A DNA stretch of 45,379 bases from Fibrobacteria bacterium (GCA_021155885.1 JAJNBB010000016.1:1-45379), one strand, 5' to 3'; positions 31,806-41,318 are shown, counted from the first letter of the stretch. Notes: generated by a model from the letters alone, not told the origin. A program made the numbers and translations.

Positions 31806-32462
31806 ATGAACTACGAAAAAATCTACGCCTACCGCTTTCGGGGAGTTCCCGACGCGCAAAAGCAGGCGGCATGGAAGCGCATCGCCCGTCACGTGCAGGG
31901 CTTCATGCCGGGCGCGCGGACAATCCTGGATCCGTGCGCCGGGCGCTGCGAGTTCGCGAACCATGCGGACGCCCCGGAAGTCTGGGCCGTGGATCCCCAG
32001 GCCGAAGCGCTGCGAGGCGCCCTGCCGCATGTCAAAACCATCGCGGGCAGCATCTTCGAGACCAAGCTTCCCCCCGCGCATTTCGACGGCGCCTTCGTCT
32101 CGAACTTCCTGGAACACCTCGATTCCCCGGAGGCGGCGGCCGACTTCCTGGGCATCCTGCACCGGGCCCTGAAACCCGGCGGGCGCCTGGTGATCATGGG
32201 CCCCAACTTCAAGTACTGCAAGTCCGAATACTTCGATTGCATCGACCATAAGCTGATCCTCACCCACCAGTCGGTGGAAGAACTTCTTTTCTCCGAAAAC
32301 TTCACCCTCCGCAAGACCTACCCGCAATATTTGCCCTTCTCCTTCCGGAAACGCAATCTCCCGGGACTCGGGCTCTTGGTTACCTTGTATCTGAAATTCC
32401 CCCTGGCCTGGAAATTCATGGGTAAGCAATTCCTGATCATCGCCGAAAAGCCCGCCGCATGA
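31806..32462 (+). CDS. Class I SAM-dependent methyltransferase
   Basis: A 218-residue methyltransferase. The cofactor-binding glycine motif is modified: TILDPCAGRCEFANHAD near residues 40-56, where family members have a D/E-x-G-x-G core. The acidic ribose contact follows in VWAVDPQAEAL. FDGAFVSNFLEHLDSPEAAA and LKPGGRLVIMGPNFKYC are motifs IV and VI. The C-terminal 50 residues contain a hydrophobic stretch (LLVTLYLKFPLAWKFMG) that may contact membrane. It lies 16 bases after the epimerase and overlaps the GT2 gene by four bases (ATGA). It probably methylates a sugar or lipid-linked glycan made by this operon; the substrate is unknown. Confidence 0.85.
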   Translation: MNYEKIYAYRFRGVPDAQKQAAWKRIARHVQGFMPGARTILDPCAGRCEFANHADAPEVWAVDPQAEALRGALPHVKTIAGSIFETKLPPAHFDGAFVSNFLEHLDSPEAAADFLGILHRALKPGGRLVIMGPNFKYCKSEYFDCIDHKLILTHQSVEELLFSENFTLRKTYPQYLPFSFRKRNLPGLGLLVTLYLKFPLAWKFMGKQFLIIAEKPAA

Positions 32463-33202
32463 AGCTCTCCGTCGTCATGCCGGCCCACAACGAGGCGGGC
32501 TCCATCGAGGAGGTCCTGCGCTTGCTGTACGCCGCGCTCGAGGCCGACGGCATCCCGCACGAGCTCCTGGTGGTGAACGACAACAGCCGCGACGCCACCG
32601 AGGCCGTGCTGACCGCCCTCGAGCGCGAGATTCCCACGCTGCGCCACGTCAACAATGCGCCGCCGAACGGCTTCGGGCTCGCGGTGCGCAAGGGCCTCGA
32701 CAACGCCGAGGGCGACGCGGTGGCCGTGGTCATGGCCGACGGTTCCGACTCCCCGCGCGACCTGGTCCGCTTCTACCGCAAGATGCTCGAGGGCTACGAC
32801 TGCGTGTTCGGGTCCCGCTTCATGGCGGGCTCCGTGGTGGTCGATTACCCGCCCCACAAGAAAATCCTGAACCGCCTCGTGAACTTCCAGATCCGCGCCC
32901 TGTTCGGCCTGCGCTACAACGACGTCACCAACGCCTTCAAGATGTACCGCAGCGAGGTTATCCGGGGGCTGCGGCCCTTCCTCAGCAACCATTTCAACCT
33001 CACCGTCGAACTGCCCCTCAAGGCCATCGTGCGCGGCTATTCCTACGCGGTGTTGCCCAACAGCTGGCACAACCGCAAGGCCGGCGAATCGAAGTTGAAA
33101 CTCAAGGAAATGGGCAGCCGCTACCTGTTCATCATCATTTATTGCTTCATCGAGAAGTGGCTGGCGCGCAAGGACTACCACAAGCAGGAGGAGCGGGCCT
33201 AG
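32459..33202 (+). CDS. GT2 glycosyltransferase, DPM1-like
   Basis: A 247-residue soluble family 2 glycosyltransferase of the dolichol/polyprenyl-phosphate mannose synthase type. LSVVMPAHNEAGSIEEVL opens the GT-A fold. LLVVNDNSRDATEAVL follows, and the metal-binding acidic motif is in VMADGSDSPRDL. FGSRFMAGS and the acceptor-side HNRKAGESKLKLKEMG are also typical. It has no C-terminal membrane domain, so it is the catalytic-only form. It likely transfers a sugar from a nucleotide donor to a polyprenyl phosphate at the inner membrane. ATGA overlap with the methyltransferase; the second epimerase follows after 11 bases. Confidence 0.88.
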   Translation: MKLSVVMPAHNEAGSIEEVLRLLYAALEADGIPHELLVVNDNSRDATEAVLTALEREIPTLRHVNNAPPNGFGLAVRKGLDNAEGDAVAVVMADGSDSPRDLVRFYRKMLEGYDCVFGSRFMAGSVVVDYPPHKKILNRLVNFQIRALFGLRYNDVTNAFKMYRSEVIRGLRPFLSNHFNLTVELPLKAIVRGYSYAVLPNSWHNRKAGESKLKLKEMGSRYLFIIIYCFIEKWLARKDYHKQEERA

Positions 33203-33213
33203 CCCGCGCGAGC

Positions 33214-34284
33214 ATGCGTAACGTCCTGGTTACCGGCGGAGCGGGGTTCGTGGGCTCCAACCTGGCCCTGGCCTGGAAGCGGGACTTTCCCGGGGACAAG
33301 GTCACCTCCCTCGACAACCTGAAGCGCCGCGGCTCCGAGCTGACGGTGCCACGCCTCAAGGCCGCGGGGATCGCGTTCGAGCACGGCGACGTCCGCAACC
33401 GCGAGGACCTCGAGGCCGTCGGCGAGTGCGATCTGATCCTGGAATGCTCGGCCGAGCCCTCGGTGCAGGCGGGCTACAACGGGGGCGCGCGCTACCTGCT
33501 GAACACCAACCTGGCCGGGACCCTGAACTGCCTGGAATACGCGCGCGAGCGCGGCGCCCGGTTCGTGTTTCTGTCCACCAGTCGCGTGTACCCCATCGCC
33601 CCCATCCGCGCCCTGCCGCTGGAGGAGGGCGATACGCGCCTGCGCCTGGCCCCGGGGGCGCAAGGGACCGGCTGGTCCGGGAGCGGGATCACCGAGGACT
33701 TCCCCCTGGCGGGACCGCGGTCGCTCTATGGGGCCACCAAGCTCGCCTCGGAGCTTTTCATCGAGGAATACGTCGCCACCTACGGAATGGAAGCCGTGGT
33801 CAACCGCTGCGGCGTGCTGACCGGTCCCTGGCAAATGGGCAAGGTCGACCAGGGGTTCGTCACCCTGTGGGCCTCGCAATTCCTGTACGGCGGGAGCCTG
33901 GGCTACATCGGCTTCGGCGGCCTCGGCAAGCAGGTCCGCGACATCCTGCACGTTTCCGACCTCCATGAACTGATCAAGCTCCAGGTCGCGGACATGGGCC
34001 GCCACTCCGGCAAGGTCTACAACGTGGGCGGCGGCGCGGCCAACAGCGTCTCCCTGCTCGAGCTTTCGGGGTTGTGCGCGGCGCATACGGGCAACGCGCT
34101 GAAGTTCGCGTCCAACCCCGAAACCCACCCGGCCGATATCCCCTACTACGTGACCGACAATGCGCGCGTCACCCGGGAAACCGGGTGGGCCCCCCAAAAA
34201 TCCGTTTCGGACATTCTGGACGAGGTCTTCCGCTGGCTGCGCGATCATCGCGGCGAGCTCGAAGGCCTGCTCAAAAAGGCCTGA
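33214..34284 (+). CDS. NAD-dependent epimerase/dehydratase
   Basis: A 356-residue extended short-chain dehydrogenase related to the first epimerase of this operon. It has NVLVTGGAGFVGSNLALAW at the N-terminus, LSTSRVYP with the catalytic Ser/Thr, and an intact catalytic pair in SLYGATKLASELFIEEY. NRCGVLTGPWQMGKVDQGFV and GKQVRDILHVSDLHELIKLQ also resemble CDP-paratose 2-epimerase. So the operon holds two related epimerases, one with and one without the Tyr. The ATG at 33214 begins the Rossmann fold; GCGGGC-CTAG-CCCGC just upstream can form a small hairpin. Last gene of the operon, convergent with the membrane protein. Confidence 0.87.
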   Translation: MRNVLVTGGAGFVGSNLALAWKRDFPGDKVTSLDNLKRRGSELTVPRLKAAGIAFEHGDVRNREDLEAVGECDLILECSAEPSVQAGYNGGARYLLNTNLAGTLNCLEYARERGARFVFLSTSRVYPIAPIRALPLEEGDTRLRLAPGAQGTGWSGSGITEDFPLAGPRSLYGATKLASELFIEEYVATYGMEAVVNRCGVLTGPWQMGKVDQGFVTLWASQFLYGGSLGYIGFGGLGKQVRDILHVSDLHELIKLQVADMGRHSGKVYNVGGGAANSVSLLELSGLCAAHTGNALKFASNPETHPADIPYYVTDNARVTRETGWAPQKSVSDILDEVFRWLRDHRGELEGLLKKA

Positions 34285-34296
34285 GACCCCCGCGGC

Positions 34297-36009
34297 TCAG
34301 GGAAGCCGGACCGGCCTCGCCGCGCGAGAATCCGGAGAGGCCGGCACGAAAAGCTCCGGCAGGGCCCCTCCACCCCGCGCATAACCCGAAAAGCATCCCG
34401 TGCAGGAACGTCCTTCCGTGCGCGCGAATCCCACGATGGTGTCGCGGCGCGCGAAGAATATCAGGCCCGGCGGTTTTTCTCCGGGCGCCGGCAGGAGCCT
34501 TCCGCGCAGAAAAAGTCCGTCCCGCGCGAAACCGTCGAAAGCCCTGGTCTCGTCGATCCTCCCCTCCAGGACCGGACCGGGTTCCCTGTCGAAAGCCGTC
34601 TCCCGGGGAACGCCCACCAGGTGCGGCCAGGCTTCCCGGTACACCGAGAGCCGGTTGCGCTTCATGAAATCGTTGCGTTCCCACCGCCGGCGATTCCACG
34701 GGTCCGCCGCGGCCAGCGCAGCCGTGTCGTCGACGCCGGTCACCAAAGCCAGGGAGGCCTCGTCGAGCTTCAGCCACGCGTCCTTCATCCGGCGCGCCAT
34801 TTCCACCTGCAGCGGAAGGAGGAAAAACGCCGTTACGACGAGGACGGCGCGAAGCACCCAACGACGGCGGGCTTCTCCCGCCTCCAGGTACGCGCGCGTC
34901 GCGAACACCAGCCAGAACACCACGATCGCCGTGAGGTAACGGTTGGAAGCCGCCTGGACGGCTCCCGCGTTATGCCTGCCGACCGCCGTCACCATGCCCG
35001 TCAGGACCACGTACGCCATGACGGCGAAGGCGAAGGCCTGGTGAAAGGACGGGTTCCCCGCGCGAAAAAAGCGCCAGGCAAAGCACGCGAACCCGACCAA
35101 CCCCGAGATGCCCAGGACCAGCCCGAGAATTCCCCGGATGCCGGCGCCCGCCACCGGATTCCCGAGATAGACGGCCGCGTACTTCAGGGTTTCCCAGTGA
35201 AGCGCGTCCGGCAAGGAGGCGTGTTGCGCCGGGGATTGATATCCCCGCAGATAGACCGCCGTCAGCGCGAGGCAGAAGATTCCCCACAGAACCTGCTCCC
35301 GGCGGGGAAGGCCGGCCTTCCAGAGCAGCACCGCCAGGACGAAGCCCAGCAAAACGCCGTTGGCCAGGGAATATGCGCCTACCACGCAACACAGGGCCGC
35401 GCCGGCGAGTCGTCCCGCGCGCGCGAGGCCCGTGGAAGACGCGCGCGCGCCCGCGATCAGGAAGGCGCCCAGGGAGGCGGACAAGCCGTTGATCATCCAG
35501 ACGACCTGAAACCCCCACACGAAGTTTTCCCTTTGCTTCAGCCAAAAGAAAAACGTAAAGGCCGTCGCGAGAAAGAAGACGCGGCCGGCCCTGGAAACGC
35601 CCGCCTCTTTTCCCAGGGCCGCGTCCATCAAGAGGACGTGCGCCGCCTGGAGCAACAGCATGAAGACGATGAGCACGGCGCCCGTCCCGGCGGCGAACCG
35701 GAAATCGGCAAGAATCAAAAGCCGGGAAAAGAAGATGCGGTGCTCGAAGTGCTGGGCGAACAGGTGCCCCGGACTCAGGCTCCCGTCCAGATAGGCCCGG
35801 TACAATTCGAGAGTTTCCCAGGAGTCATTGAACGGGATCGGGTGGGAATAGAGGTACACCGTCACGAGGGTTGAGCCCAGGATCGCCAGCGCGCAAGCCG
35901 CGGCGACCGCGGCCATCCATCCGGACCCCTTAAGGACGGGCATGCGTGGGAGAAAAGACAAGGGATTCCTTTCGAGAGACCGGGAAGTTAACTCGGTGGA
36001 ATCCTTCAT
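34297..36009 (-). CDS. Multi-pass membrane protein, GT-C-like, unknown function
   Basis: About 570 residues with roughly ten to eleven membrane helices, then a soluble C-terminal segment of about 110 residues. The first loop carries [16 protein letters not shown] and [16 protein letters not shown]; an acidic residue followed by a HxEHR motif in the first periplasmic loop is common in bacterial GT-C-like membrane proteins that use lipid-linked sugars. I do not recognise the exact family. The C-terminal part contains [13 protein letters not shown]. The start is uncertain: ATG 36009 is chosen, and ATG 35943 is the alternative; neither has a good SD. It lies next to the sugar operon (convergent) and could act on its product, but this is inference. 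Confidence 0.7.
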   Translation of the reverse strand: MKDSTELTSRSLERNPLSFLPRMPVLKGSGWMAAVAAACALAILGSTLVTVYLYSHPIPFNDSWETLELYRAYLDGSLSPGHLFAQHFEHRIFFSRLLILADFRFAAGTGAVLIVFMLLLQAAHVLLMDAALGKEAGVSRAGRVFFLATAFTFFFWLKQRENFVWGFQVVWMINGLSASLGAFLIAGARASSTGLARAGRLAGAALCCVVGAYSLANGVLLGFVLAVLLWKAGLPRREQVLWGIFCLALTAVYLRGYQSPAQHASLPDALHWETLKYAAVYLGNPVAGAGIRGILGLVLGISGLVGFACFAWRFFRAGNPSFHQAFAFAVMAYVVLTGMVTAVGRHNAGAVQAASNRYLTAIVVFWLVFATRAYLEAGEARRRWVLRAVLVVTAFFLLPLQVEMARRMKDAWLKLDEASLALVTGVDDTAALAAADPWNRRRWERNDFMKRNRLSVYREAWPHLVGVPRETAFDREPGPVLEGRIDETRAFDGFARDGLFLRGRLLPAPGEKPPGLIFFARRDTIVGFARTEGRSCTGCFSGYARGGGALPELFVPASPDSRAARPVRLP

Positions 36010-36050
36010 GGCACCCGGCGAATCCAGACCGCTCGTTGCGCCCACAGCAT

Positions 36051-36106
36051 GCTTCGTACTGCGGGCTGCACTCCTCATAGCGAGCACTACCTGCTTCATA
36101 CTGACG
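36051..36106. repeat. Degenerate 7/14-bp tandem repeat upstream of ilvD
   Basis: Eight degenerate heptamers, best seen as four 14-mers: GCTTCGTACTGCGG, GCTGCACTCCTCAT, AGCGAGCACTACCT and GCTTCATACTGACG. The first and last agree at 11 of 14 positions. The rest of the gap (36010-36189) has no gene; TACATT near 36151 may be the ilvD -10. Confidence 0.4.
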
Positions 36107-36189
36107 GCGTACCGCGTTTTTCTTGCATTTTCCTCCGCAAAAGCCCCTTTTTCTACATTCTGAAGCCACCCCCTTTCCGGATAACCCGC

Positions 36190-37872
36190 ATGACCGCCTT
36201 GAACAAATACAGCGCCCGCCTCACCCAAAGCGTCTCCCAGCCCGGCTCCAAGGCCATGCTGCACGCCGTCGGCCTGACCGAGGCCGACATGCACAAGGCG
36301 CAGGTCGGCATCGCCAGCACGGGCTGGGACGGCAATCCCTGCAACATGCACCTGAATTCGCTGGCGGCGATCATCAAGCAGGACGTGAAGGACGCCGGAC
36401 TCGTGGGCCTGGGCTTCAACACCATCGGCGTGAGCGACGGCATCTCCATGGGCACCGAGGGCATGAACTACTCCCTGCAGTCGCGCGACCTGATCGCGGA
36501 CTCCATCGAGACCGTGACGCGGGCCATGTGGTACGACGCGAACATCTCGGTGGTGGGCTGCGACAAGAACATGCCGGGCGCGCTCATCGCGATGGGCCGC
36601 TTCAACCGCCCGTCCATCATGGTGTACGGCGGCACGATCCAGCCCGGCCACCACCCGCAGGACGGCCGCCCGCTCGACCTGGTCTCGAGCTTCGAGGCCT
36701 ACGGCGCCTTCTTCTCCGGCAAGATGACCGAGGCCGAGATGAACGAGGTGATCGCGCACGCCTGCCCCGGCCAGGGCGCCTGCGGCGGCATGTACACGGC
36801 CAACACCATGGCCTCGGCCATCGAGACGTTGGGCATGTCCCTGCCGTATGACTCCTCCTACCCCGCCGTGAGCGGCGAGAAGGTCGCCGAGTGCCGCACG
36901 CTGGGCAAGGCCATCCTCAAACTGCTGGAGCTCGACCTCAAGCCCCGCGACATCATGACGCGCAAGGCCTTCGAGAACGCGATCACCATGGTGATCGCGC
37001 TCGGCGGCTCGACCAATGCCGTGCTGCACCTCGTGGCCATGTCGCGCGCGGTCGGCGTGAATCTCACCATCGACGACTTCATGGCCATCAGCGCCAAGAC
37101 CCCGTACCTGGCCGACCTGAAGCCCAGCGGCAAGTACGTGATGGAAGACCTCCACCTCATCGGCGGCGTGGTGGCCGTGCAGAAGCTGCTCCTCAAGGAA
37201 GGCTACCTGCACGGCGACTGCATGACCGTGACCGGCAAGACCCTGGCCGAGAACGTGGCCGACCTGCCGGGCCTGAAGGAAGGCCAGAAAATCATCCACC
37301 CGGTGTCGGCGCCCCTCAAGGAGTCGGGCCACCTGCGCATCCTGTACGGCAACCTGGCCTCCGAGGGCGCGGTGGCCAAGATCACGGGCAAGGAAGGCCT
37401 CAACTTCACGGGCCCGGCGAAGTGCTTCGACTCCGAGGAGGACTGCCTCGATGCGCTCGAGCACAAGAAGATCCAGAACGGCGACGTGCTCGTGATCCGC
37501 TACGAGGGCCCCAAGGGCGGCCCGGGCATGAGCGAGATGCTCACCATCACCTCGGCCGTCATGGGCGCGGGCTTCGGCAAGACCGTGGCGCTCATCACCG
37601 ACGGCCGCTTCTCGGGCGGCACGCACGGCTTCGTGGTGGGCCACATCACCCCCGAGGCCCAGACCGGCGGCGCCATCGCGATCCTCAAGGACGGCGACGT
37701 GATCACCATCGACGCGGTGAACAACACCATCGACGTGGACCTGACCGAGGCCGAGATCGCGGAGCGCTTCCAGGGCTGGAAGGCCCCTCCCTACAAGGTC
37801 ACGCGCGGCACGCTGTACAAGTATATCAAGACCGTCAGCACGGCCTCGCTGGGCTGCGTGACGGATGAATAG
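36190..37872 (+). CDS. ilvD: Dihydroxy-acid dehydratase
   Basis: A 560-residue IlvD, an iron-sulfur enzyme that dehydrates 2,3-dihydroxy acids in the valine, leucine and isoleucine pathway. Cluster cysteines are visible in [18 protein letters not shown] and [34 protein letters not shown] near the C-terminus is the family signature. The ATG at 36190 starts homology; the SD is weak. Codon use is strongly biased to C/G-ending codons (for example CTG, ATC, GGC), more than in neighbours, suggesting high expression. The long antisense frame over it is a by-product of this bias. The next gene overlaps its end by eight bases. Confidence 0.97.
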   Translation: MTALNKYSARLTQSVSQPGSKAMLHAVGLTEADMHKAQVGIASTGWDGNPCNMHLNSLAAIIKQDVKDAGLVGLGFNTIGVSDGISMGTEGMNYSLQSRDLIADSIETVTRAMWYDANISVVGCDKNMPGALIAMGRFNRPSIMVYGGTIQPGHHPQDGRPLDLVSSFEAYGAFFSGKMTEAEMNEVIAHACPGQGACGGMYTANTMASAIETLGMSLPYDSSYPAVSGEKVAECRTLGKAILKLLELDLKPRDIMTRKAFENAITMVIALGGSTNAVLHLVAMSRAVGVNLTIDDFMAISAKTPYLADLKPSGKYVMEDLHLIGGVVAVQKLLLKEGYLHGDCMTVTGKTLAENVADLPGLKEGQKIIHPVSAPLKESGHLRILYGNLASEGAVAKITGKEGLNFTGPAKCFDSEEDCLDALEHKKIQNGDVLVIRYEGPKGGPGMSEMLTITSAVMGAGFGKTVALITDGRFSGGTHGFVVGHITPEAQTGGAIAILKDGDVITIDAVNNTIDVDLTEAEIAERFQGWKAPPYKVTRGTLYKYIKTVSTASLGCVTDE

Positions 37873-38530
37873 CCTGCGGCAAGCCCTCGCTCTGGGGGCC
37901 TTGACCGCGTTACTGACGGGCTGTTTCACCCCCGCCTCCGAGGACAAGCCCTCCGAGGTGATCTATGCCTTGGCCGCCATCCGCACCATTTCCCTGGACG
38001 AGCTCGACACGGCCCTGACGACCTATACCTATGATGTCCACGGGCGCCGCGTTCGGGAGCGCGCTGGAGCGACCGTGCGCGAATGGGATACGCTGGGCCG
38101 CTACACCGGCCTCCGTTACCTCGACTCGACGTCCTATTTGGAGCGGGTGGAATGGATTTCGGCCGATTCCACGAGGCGTACCCAGGTCGGTGGCATGGTC
38201 TACAACGATCGGTTTTTTAACCGCCGCCCCAATTGCTGGTGCGCGGATTCCATACGACATTACATCGGCGGCTTTCTTTCGGCGACCCGGCATTTCACCT
38301 ATGACACGGACGGCTATCCGTTGCTGGTGACGCTGAGGTGGCACAGTTCTTCGCGCCTGGACACGGCCCAGCGCTTTGAAAACTCCTACCCCTACGTTAT
38401 CGCTTCCCCGGGAACAATTCCCCGCCCCCGGACTCTCCTGCATCGCATGTCCCTGGACGCGGAAGCCGGCGACACCACGCGGCAGATTTTCGAATACGCG
38501 CCGCTGGACAGCCTCATCGAAGCGCGCTGA
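37865..38530 (+). CDS. Predicted lipoprotein of unknown function
   Basis: A 221-residue lipoprotein: signal peptide with lipobox LLTGC, Cys at residue 20, followed by an acidic linker. The mature part contains pieces resembling YD-type repeats: [32 protein letters not shown] and later [17 protein letters not shown]. These recall the repeats of RHS/wall-associated proteins but are few and degenerate. It contains CWC. The start overlaps the ilvD stop by eight bases, with no clear SD, suggesting coupling. Its TGA directly abuts the TCA (reverse-strand TGA) of the next gene, with no base between. Confidence 0.75.
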   Translation: MNSLRQALALGALTALLTGCFTPASEDKPSEVIYALAAIRTISLDELDTALTTYTYDVHGRRVRERAGATVREWDTLGRYTGLRYLDSTSYLERVEWISADSTRRTQVGGMVYNDRFFNRRPNCWCADSIRHYIGGFLSATRHFTYDTDGYPLLVTLRWHSSSRLDTAQRFENSYPYVIASPGTIPRPRTLLHRMSLDAEAGDTTRQIFEYAPLDSLIEAR

Positions 38531-39169
38531 TCACTTCAACAACTTGAACGCGTGCGTCCAGCTGTTTTCCCGGAACCCCGGGATGCACCATAGGATGCAT
38601 AGCGGCTCGATGGCCCGCGCCGCTTCGACCCCGCCCATGTCGGCGACTTCCCAGCCGAATTGATCCAGGATTTTGGTGGCGGTTGCCTTCGCGGCCGCAT
38701 CGTTCCCGCAAAGGAACATGGTCGGCTTGACTCCGCCGAAGTCCGGGTCCACCATGCGCGGAGCGCCCACGGAGTTGAAGGCCTTCACGAAACGCGCCTC
38801 GGGAAACTCCTTCTGTAGGCGCTCCATCAGGGAGTCTTCCAACGTCGTGAAGAACTTCAGCACGCCCTTGTCGGGCCCGCCCTCCACGATGGGATTGGTC
38901 GTATCCAGCACGGGCTTGCCCGCGAGATTCCCCGTGCCGGCGAGCCGGCACACCTCCGCCGCCACGGAACCCTTCGCGGCCAGCACCAGCACTTCGCCGA
39001 AGGCCGCCGCGTCGGCGAAGCTCCCCACCGAACCCTTCGGGTTCGCGGCCTTCCACTCCGTCAGCTTGGCCGCGTCGCGCGTGCCCACTGTCACCTCATG
39101 GCCATGCTTCAGGAATCCGGCGCCCAAGGTCTTGGCGACCGCGCCGGAACCCAGGATCCCGATTTTCAC
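38531..39169 (-). CDS. NADP-binding oxidoreductase, F420-dependent-reductase type
   Basis: A 212-residue Rossmann protein (COG2085 type). N-terminal VKIGILGSGAVAKTLGAGFL is the dinucleotide motif; VTVGTRDAAKL holds the NADP-selective Thr-Arg. FVKAFNSVGAPRMVDP and TMFLCGNDAAAKATATKIL are typical later motifs, and the C-terminus (NSWTHAFKLLK) matches the family. It starts with GTG, whose bases overlap the TGA stop of the upstream DoxX-like gene (GTGA), so the two are translated together. It is probably a cytoplasmic reductase of small carbonyl compounds; the substrate is unknown. Confidence 0.85.
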   Translation of the reverse strand: MKIGILGSGAVAKTLGAGFLKHGHEVTVGTRDAAKLTEWKAANPKGSVGSFADAAAFGEVLVLAAKGSVAAEVCRLAGTGNLAGKPVLDTTNPIVEGGPDKGVLKFFTTLEDSLMERLQKEFPEARFVKAFNSVGAPRMVDPDFGGVKPTMFLCGNDAAAKATATKILDQFGWEVADMGGVEAARAIEPLCILWCIPGFRENSWTHAFKLLK

Positions 39170-39549
39170 GGCACGAGCCTCCGGCTCGCCGGCCGCAGCA
39201 TCCAGGAGGCCACGGTCAGGATGACGAGCAGGACGCAAGGCACGATGTCCGCCACGGAACTGCGCGAGGCGAGATGCGAGAACAGGGCCCCCGTGGCCAC
39301 GAAGAAGAAGCCCGCGTAGGCCCATTCCTTCACCAACGGGAATTTGGGGACGAGGAGGGCCGCGACGCCCAGGAATTTCCAGATGCCCAGGATCGTGAGG
39401 AAATACGACGGGTACCCCAGGTCGCGGATGATGAACTCATGCCCGCCCGGGAGCCGGAACAGCTGGAAGATCCCGCTGGACACCATCGAGAATGCAAGCC
39501 ATAGCGTGACGATCCAGTAAGCGATCTTTTTGACTTTATCACGGGTCAT
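39166..39549 (-). CDS. DoxX-like membrane protein, four helices
   Basis: A 127-residue protein with four predicted membrane helices (near residues 8-30, 48-66, 72-92 and 97-118). SMVSSGIFQLFRLPGGHEFI and LGYPSYFLTILGIWKFLGVA, then PKFPLVKEWAYAGF, are characteristic of DoxX-like proteins. AAAGGG lies eight bases before the ATG. It overlaps the NADP-binding gene through GTGA; such DoxX-like plus NAD(P)-binding pairs are common and may act in the same redox step. It is unrelated in detail to the DoxX-like protein at 20230. Confidence 0.82.
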   Translation of the reverse strand: MTRDKVKKIAYWIVTLWLAFSMVSSGIFQLFRLPGGHEFIIRDLGYPSYFLTILGIWKFLGVAALLVPKFPLVKEWAYAGFFFVATGALFSHLASRSSVADIVPCVLLVILTVASWMLRPASRRLVP

Positions 39550-39585
39550 GGTTCGGCCCTTTCAAGGTCGAGGTTACGACCCGGA

Positions 39586-40104
39586 TTATAGTAATGGAAG
39601 CTGCAGGCCCGCGATCCCCAGGACGCACAAGGCTGCCAGCGCGGTTTCCGTGGGGGTAAATGTGATTTTCGGGTGCGCGTTTTTCCGCGCCAGCGGCCAC
39701 CCGGCCCGGATAACGCCCGCCACCCCGGCCAGGAGGACGCACAGCAAAACGGGAAACAGCCACGGAAGGATCACCGGCAGGATCAGCCATTCCAGGGCTT
39801 CCAGAAAGGCCTTGATCCCGACGGTCGCATAGAGAGTCGCGACGACCCGCATCGCGTTGTCCCGGAACGACGTATCCCGGTGGACCCGGACCAGCGCGCG
39901 TTCCAGAACCTGGACGAGAATCAGGCAGAAAAGGTTGAGGGCGGGAACGCGCAGGACGAGGAACCAGGTCTTGGGCCCCGTGCTCCAGCGCGTGAGCGGG
40001 ATCTGGTCCGGGAGCAGCTCATACCCCAGGAACAGCGCGACGAGCGAACCCAGCGCGGCGGTCCAGGCGAACAGGCGAGACAAGCGGAGAAGGGACGGCT
40101 TCAT
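39586..40104 (-). CDS. Small membrane protein, DUF1648-like N-terminus
   Basis: A 172-residue protein with about four membrane helices. The first part (LGYELLPDQIPLTRWSTGPK) resembles the DUF1648 motif, LPxxIPxHxxxxG, found in SdpI-like proteins. It continues with RVHRDTSFRDNAMRVVATLY, then helices rich in Leu/Val/Pro. The ATG at 40104 is taken because upstream in-frame codons lie in the oxidoreductase terminator. No SD is evident. It is separated from the DoxX-like gene by 36 bases and from the oxidoreductase upstream by a strong terminator. Function unknown. Confidence 0.7.
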   Translation of the reverse strand: MKPSLLRLSRLFAWTAALGSLVALFLGYELLPDQIPLTRWSTGPKTWFLVLRVPALNLFCLILVQVLERALVRVHRDTSFRDNAMRVVATLYATVGIKAFLEALEWLILPVILPWLFPVLLCVLLAGVAGVIRAGWPLARKNAHPKITFTPTETALAALCVLGIAGLQLPLL

Positions 40105-40141
40105 GGGCCAAAAGATAAAGTCCCGCCTCCCGGCGGGAAAC

Positions 40142-40166
40142 AAAAAAGCCTCCCGAAACGGGAGGC
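40142..40166 (-). terminator. Rho-independent terminator of the oxidoreductase gene
   Basis: On the minus strand: 8-bp stem GCCTCCCG / CGGGAGGC with a three-base loop, then TTTTTTG. It begins 24 bases after the stop of the Gfo/Idh/MocA gene. A second small hairpin (TCCCGCC / GGCGGGA, 40121-40138) follows. Confidence 0.85.
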
Positions 40167-40190
40167 CTTTCGCGTTTCTTTGGAAACGGA

Positions 40191-41318
40191 TTATTTCGAC
40201 ATCGCCCAATCGGGCATGCGGATGATCTCGCCGCCCTTGAGGGCCGACTCGTGCGCCAGGATGCCGGTGCAGGTGATGTTGGCCGACTGTACCGCGTTGG
40301 GGAACGGGTCGCGGTTCTTGTCGAGCGCATCGAGGATCTCGTGCACCAGGTGCGGGTGCGAGCCGCCGTGGCCGCCGCCTTGGGTGAACGACAGGTGCGC
40401 ATGCTCCTCGTCGTACACGCCGTGCGTGGTGAACTGCTGGATTTCCTTGGGCAGGCGATGCGCGAAGTCGGGGCACTTGACCAAGGAGGGAATTTCCTTC
40501 TCGGGCTTCTTGGCGGTGTGGACCACCAGCGGCTCGTCCTCGACCAGGGGCCATTCCACGGCCTGCTTGTCGCCGTACACGTCGATGCTCTCGCGGTACT
40601 GGCGCGCCACGTCGAACAGCGAACGGATCACGCGCGCCGACAGGTCGGAGTCCTTGAACTTGAGGTGCGCCGTCTCGACCGCGAAGGGCGATCCGTAGAT
40701 GGAGTGCATTTCCTTGCGGATGGTGCCGGAGCCGAAACACGAGACGTATTCGACGTCCTTGCCGGCGAGGCCGACCATCGGGCCCACGCAATGCGTGGCG
40801 TACCACATCGGCGGCAATCCGGGCCAGTAACCCGGCCAGCCGTCCATGTCCTGCTGGTGGCTGCCCTGCAGGTACTGCAGCTTGCCCAGTTCGCCCTTGT
40901 CGAGCTTTTCCTTCATGAACAGATACTCGCGGGAGTATACCACCGTCTCGGCCATGGTGTACTTGAGGCCGGTCTGTTTGACCAGCTCGACGATCTGCTT
41001 GCATTCGTCCAGCGAGGTGGCCATCGGCACGGTGCAGGAAACGTTCTTGCCGGCCTTCAGCGCGGCGATCGACATCCAGCCATGGTCCGGAATGGGGCTG
41101 TTGATGTGGACGAGATCGACCTTAGGGTCCTTCAGCAGCTCTTCGAAGCTCGTGTAGCGCTTTTCAATGTTGAAGGCGTCCGCAATCTCCTTCATCTTGG
41201 CTTCGTTCCGCTGGCACACGGCGTACATGTTGGCCAGGGGATGCTTCACATAGATCGGGATGAATTCGGCGCCGAAACCCAGGCCGACGATTGCAACGTT
41301 GTATTGTTTTTGGCTCAC
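40191..41318 (-). CDS. Gfo/Idh/MocA family oxidoreductase
   Basis: A 375-residue NAD(P)-dependent sugar or polyol dehydrogenase-type protein. The N-terminal Rossmann fold starts NVAIVGLGFGAEFIPIY. The family EKP motif (usually cEKPla) is replaced by SCTVPMATS near residue 95, so the usual catalytic Lys is missing. DLVHINSPIPDHGWM precedes it. The C-terminal domain has ETVVYSREYLFMKEK, QQDMDGWPGYWPGLPPMW and the His-rich THGVYDEEHAHLSF plus GGGHGGSHPHLVHE, which could bind a metal. The start is GTG with AGGAG eight bases upstream. Single gene with its own terminator. The sugar substrate is unknown; metal binding is inference. Confidence 0.87.
   Translation of the reverse strand: MSQKQYNVAIVGLGFGAEFIPIYVKHPLANMYAVCQRNEAKMKEIADAFNIEKRYTSFEELLKDPKVDLVHINSPIPDHGWMSIAALKAGKNVSCTVPMATSLDECKQIVELVKQTGLKYTMAETVVYSREYLFMKEKLDKGELGKLQYLQGSHQQDMDGWPGYWPGLPPMWYATHCVGPMVGLAGKDVEYVSCFGSGTIRKEMHSIYGSPFAVETAHLKFKDSDLSARVIRSLFDVARQYRESIDVYGDKQAVEWPLVEDEPLVVHTAKKPEKEIPSLVKCPDFAHRLPKEIQQFTTHGVYDEEHAHLSFTQGGGHGGSHPHLVHEILDALDKNRDPFPNAVQSANITCTGILAHESALKGGEIIRMPDWAMSK

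Noticed and set aside
34297-37947. A minus-strand open frame of 1216 codons
   Set aside because: Only its C-terminal part is a plausible protein (the membrane protein starting near 36009). The rest is antisense to ilvD and reads as low-complexity Ala/Gly/His/Val sequence caused by ilvD codon bias.
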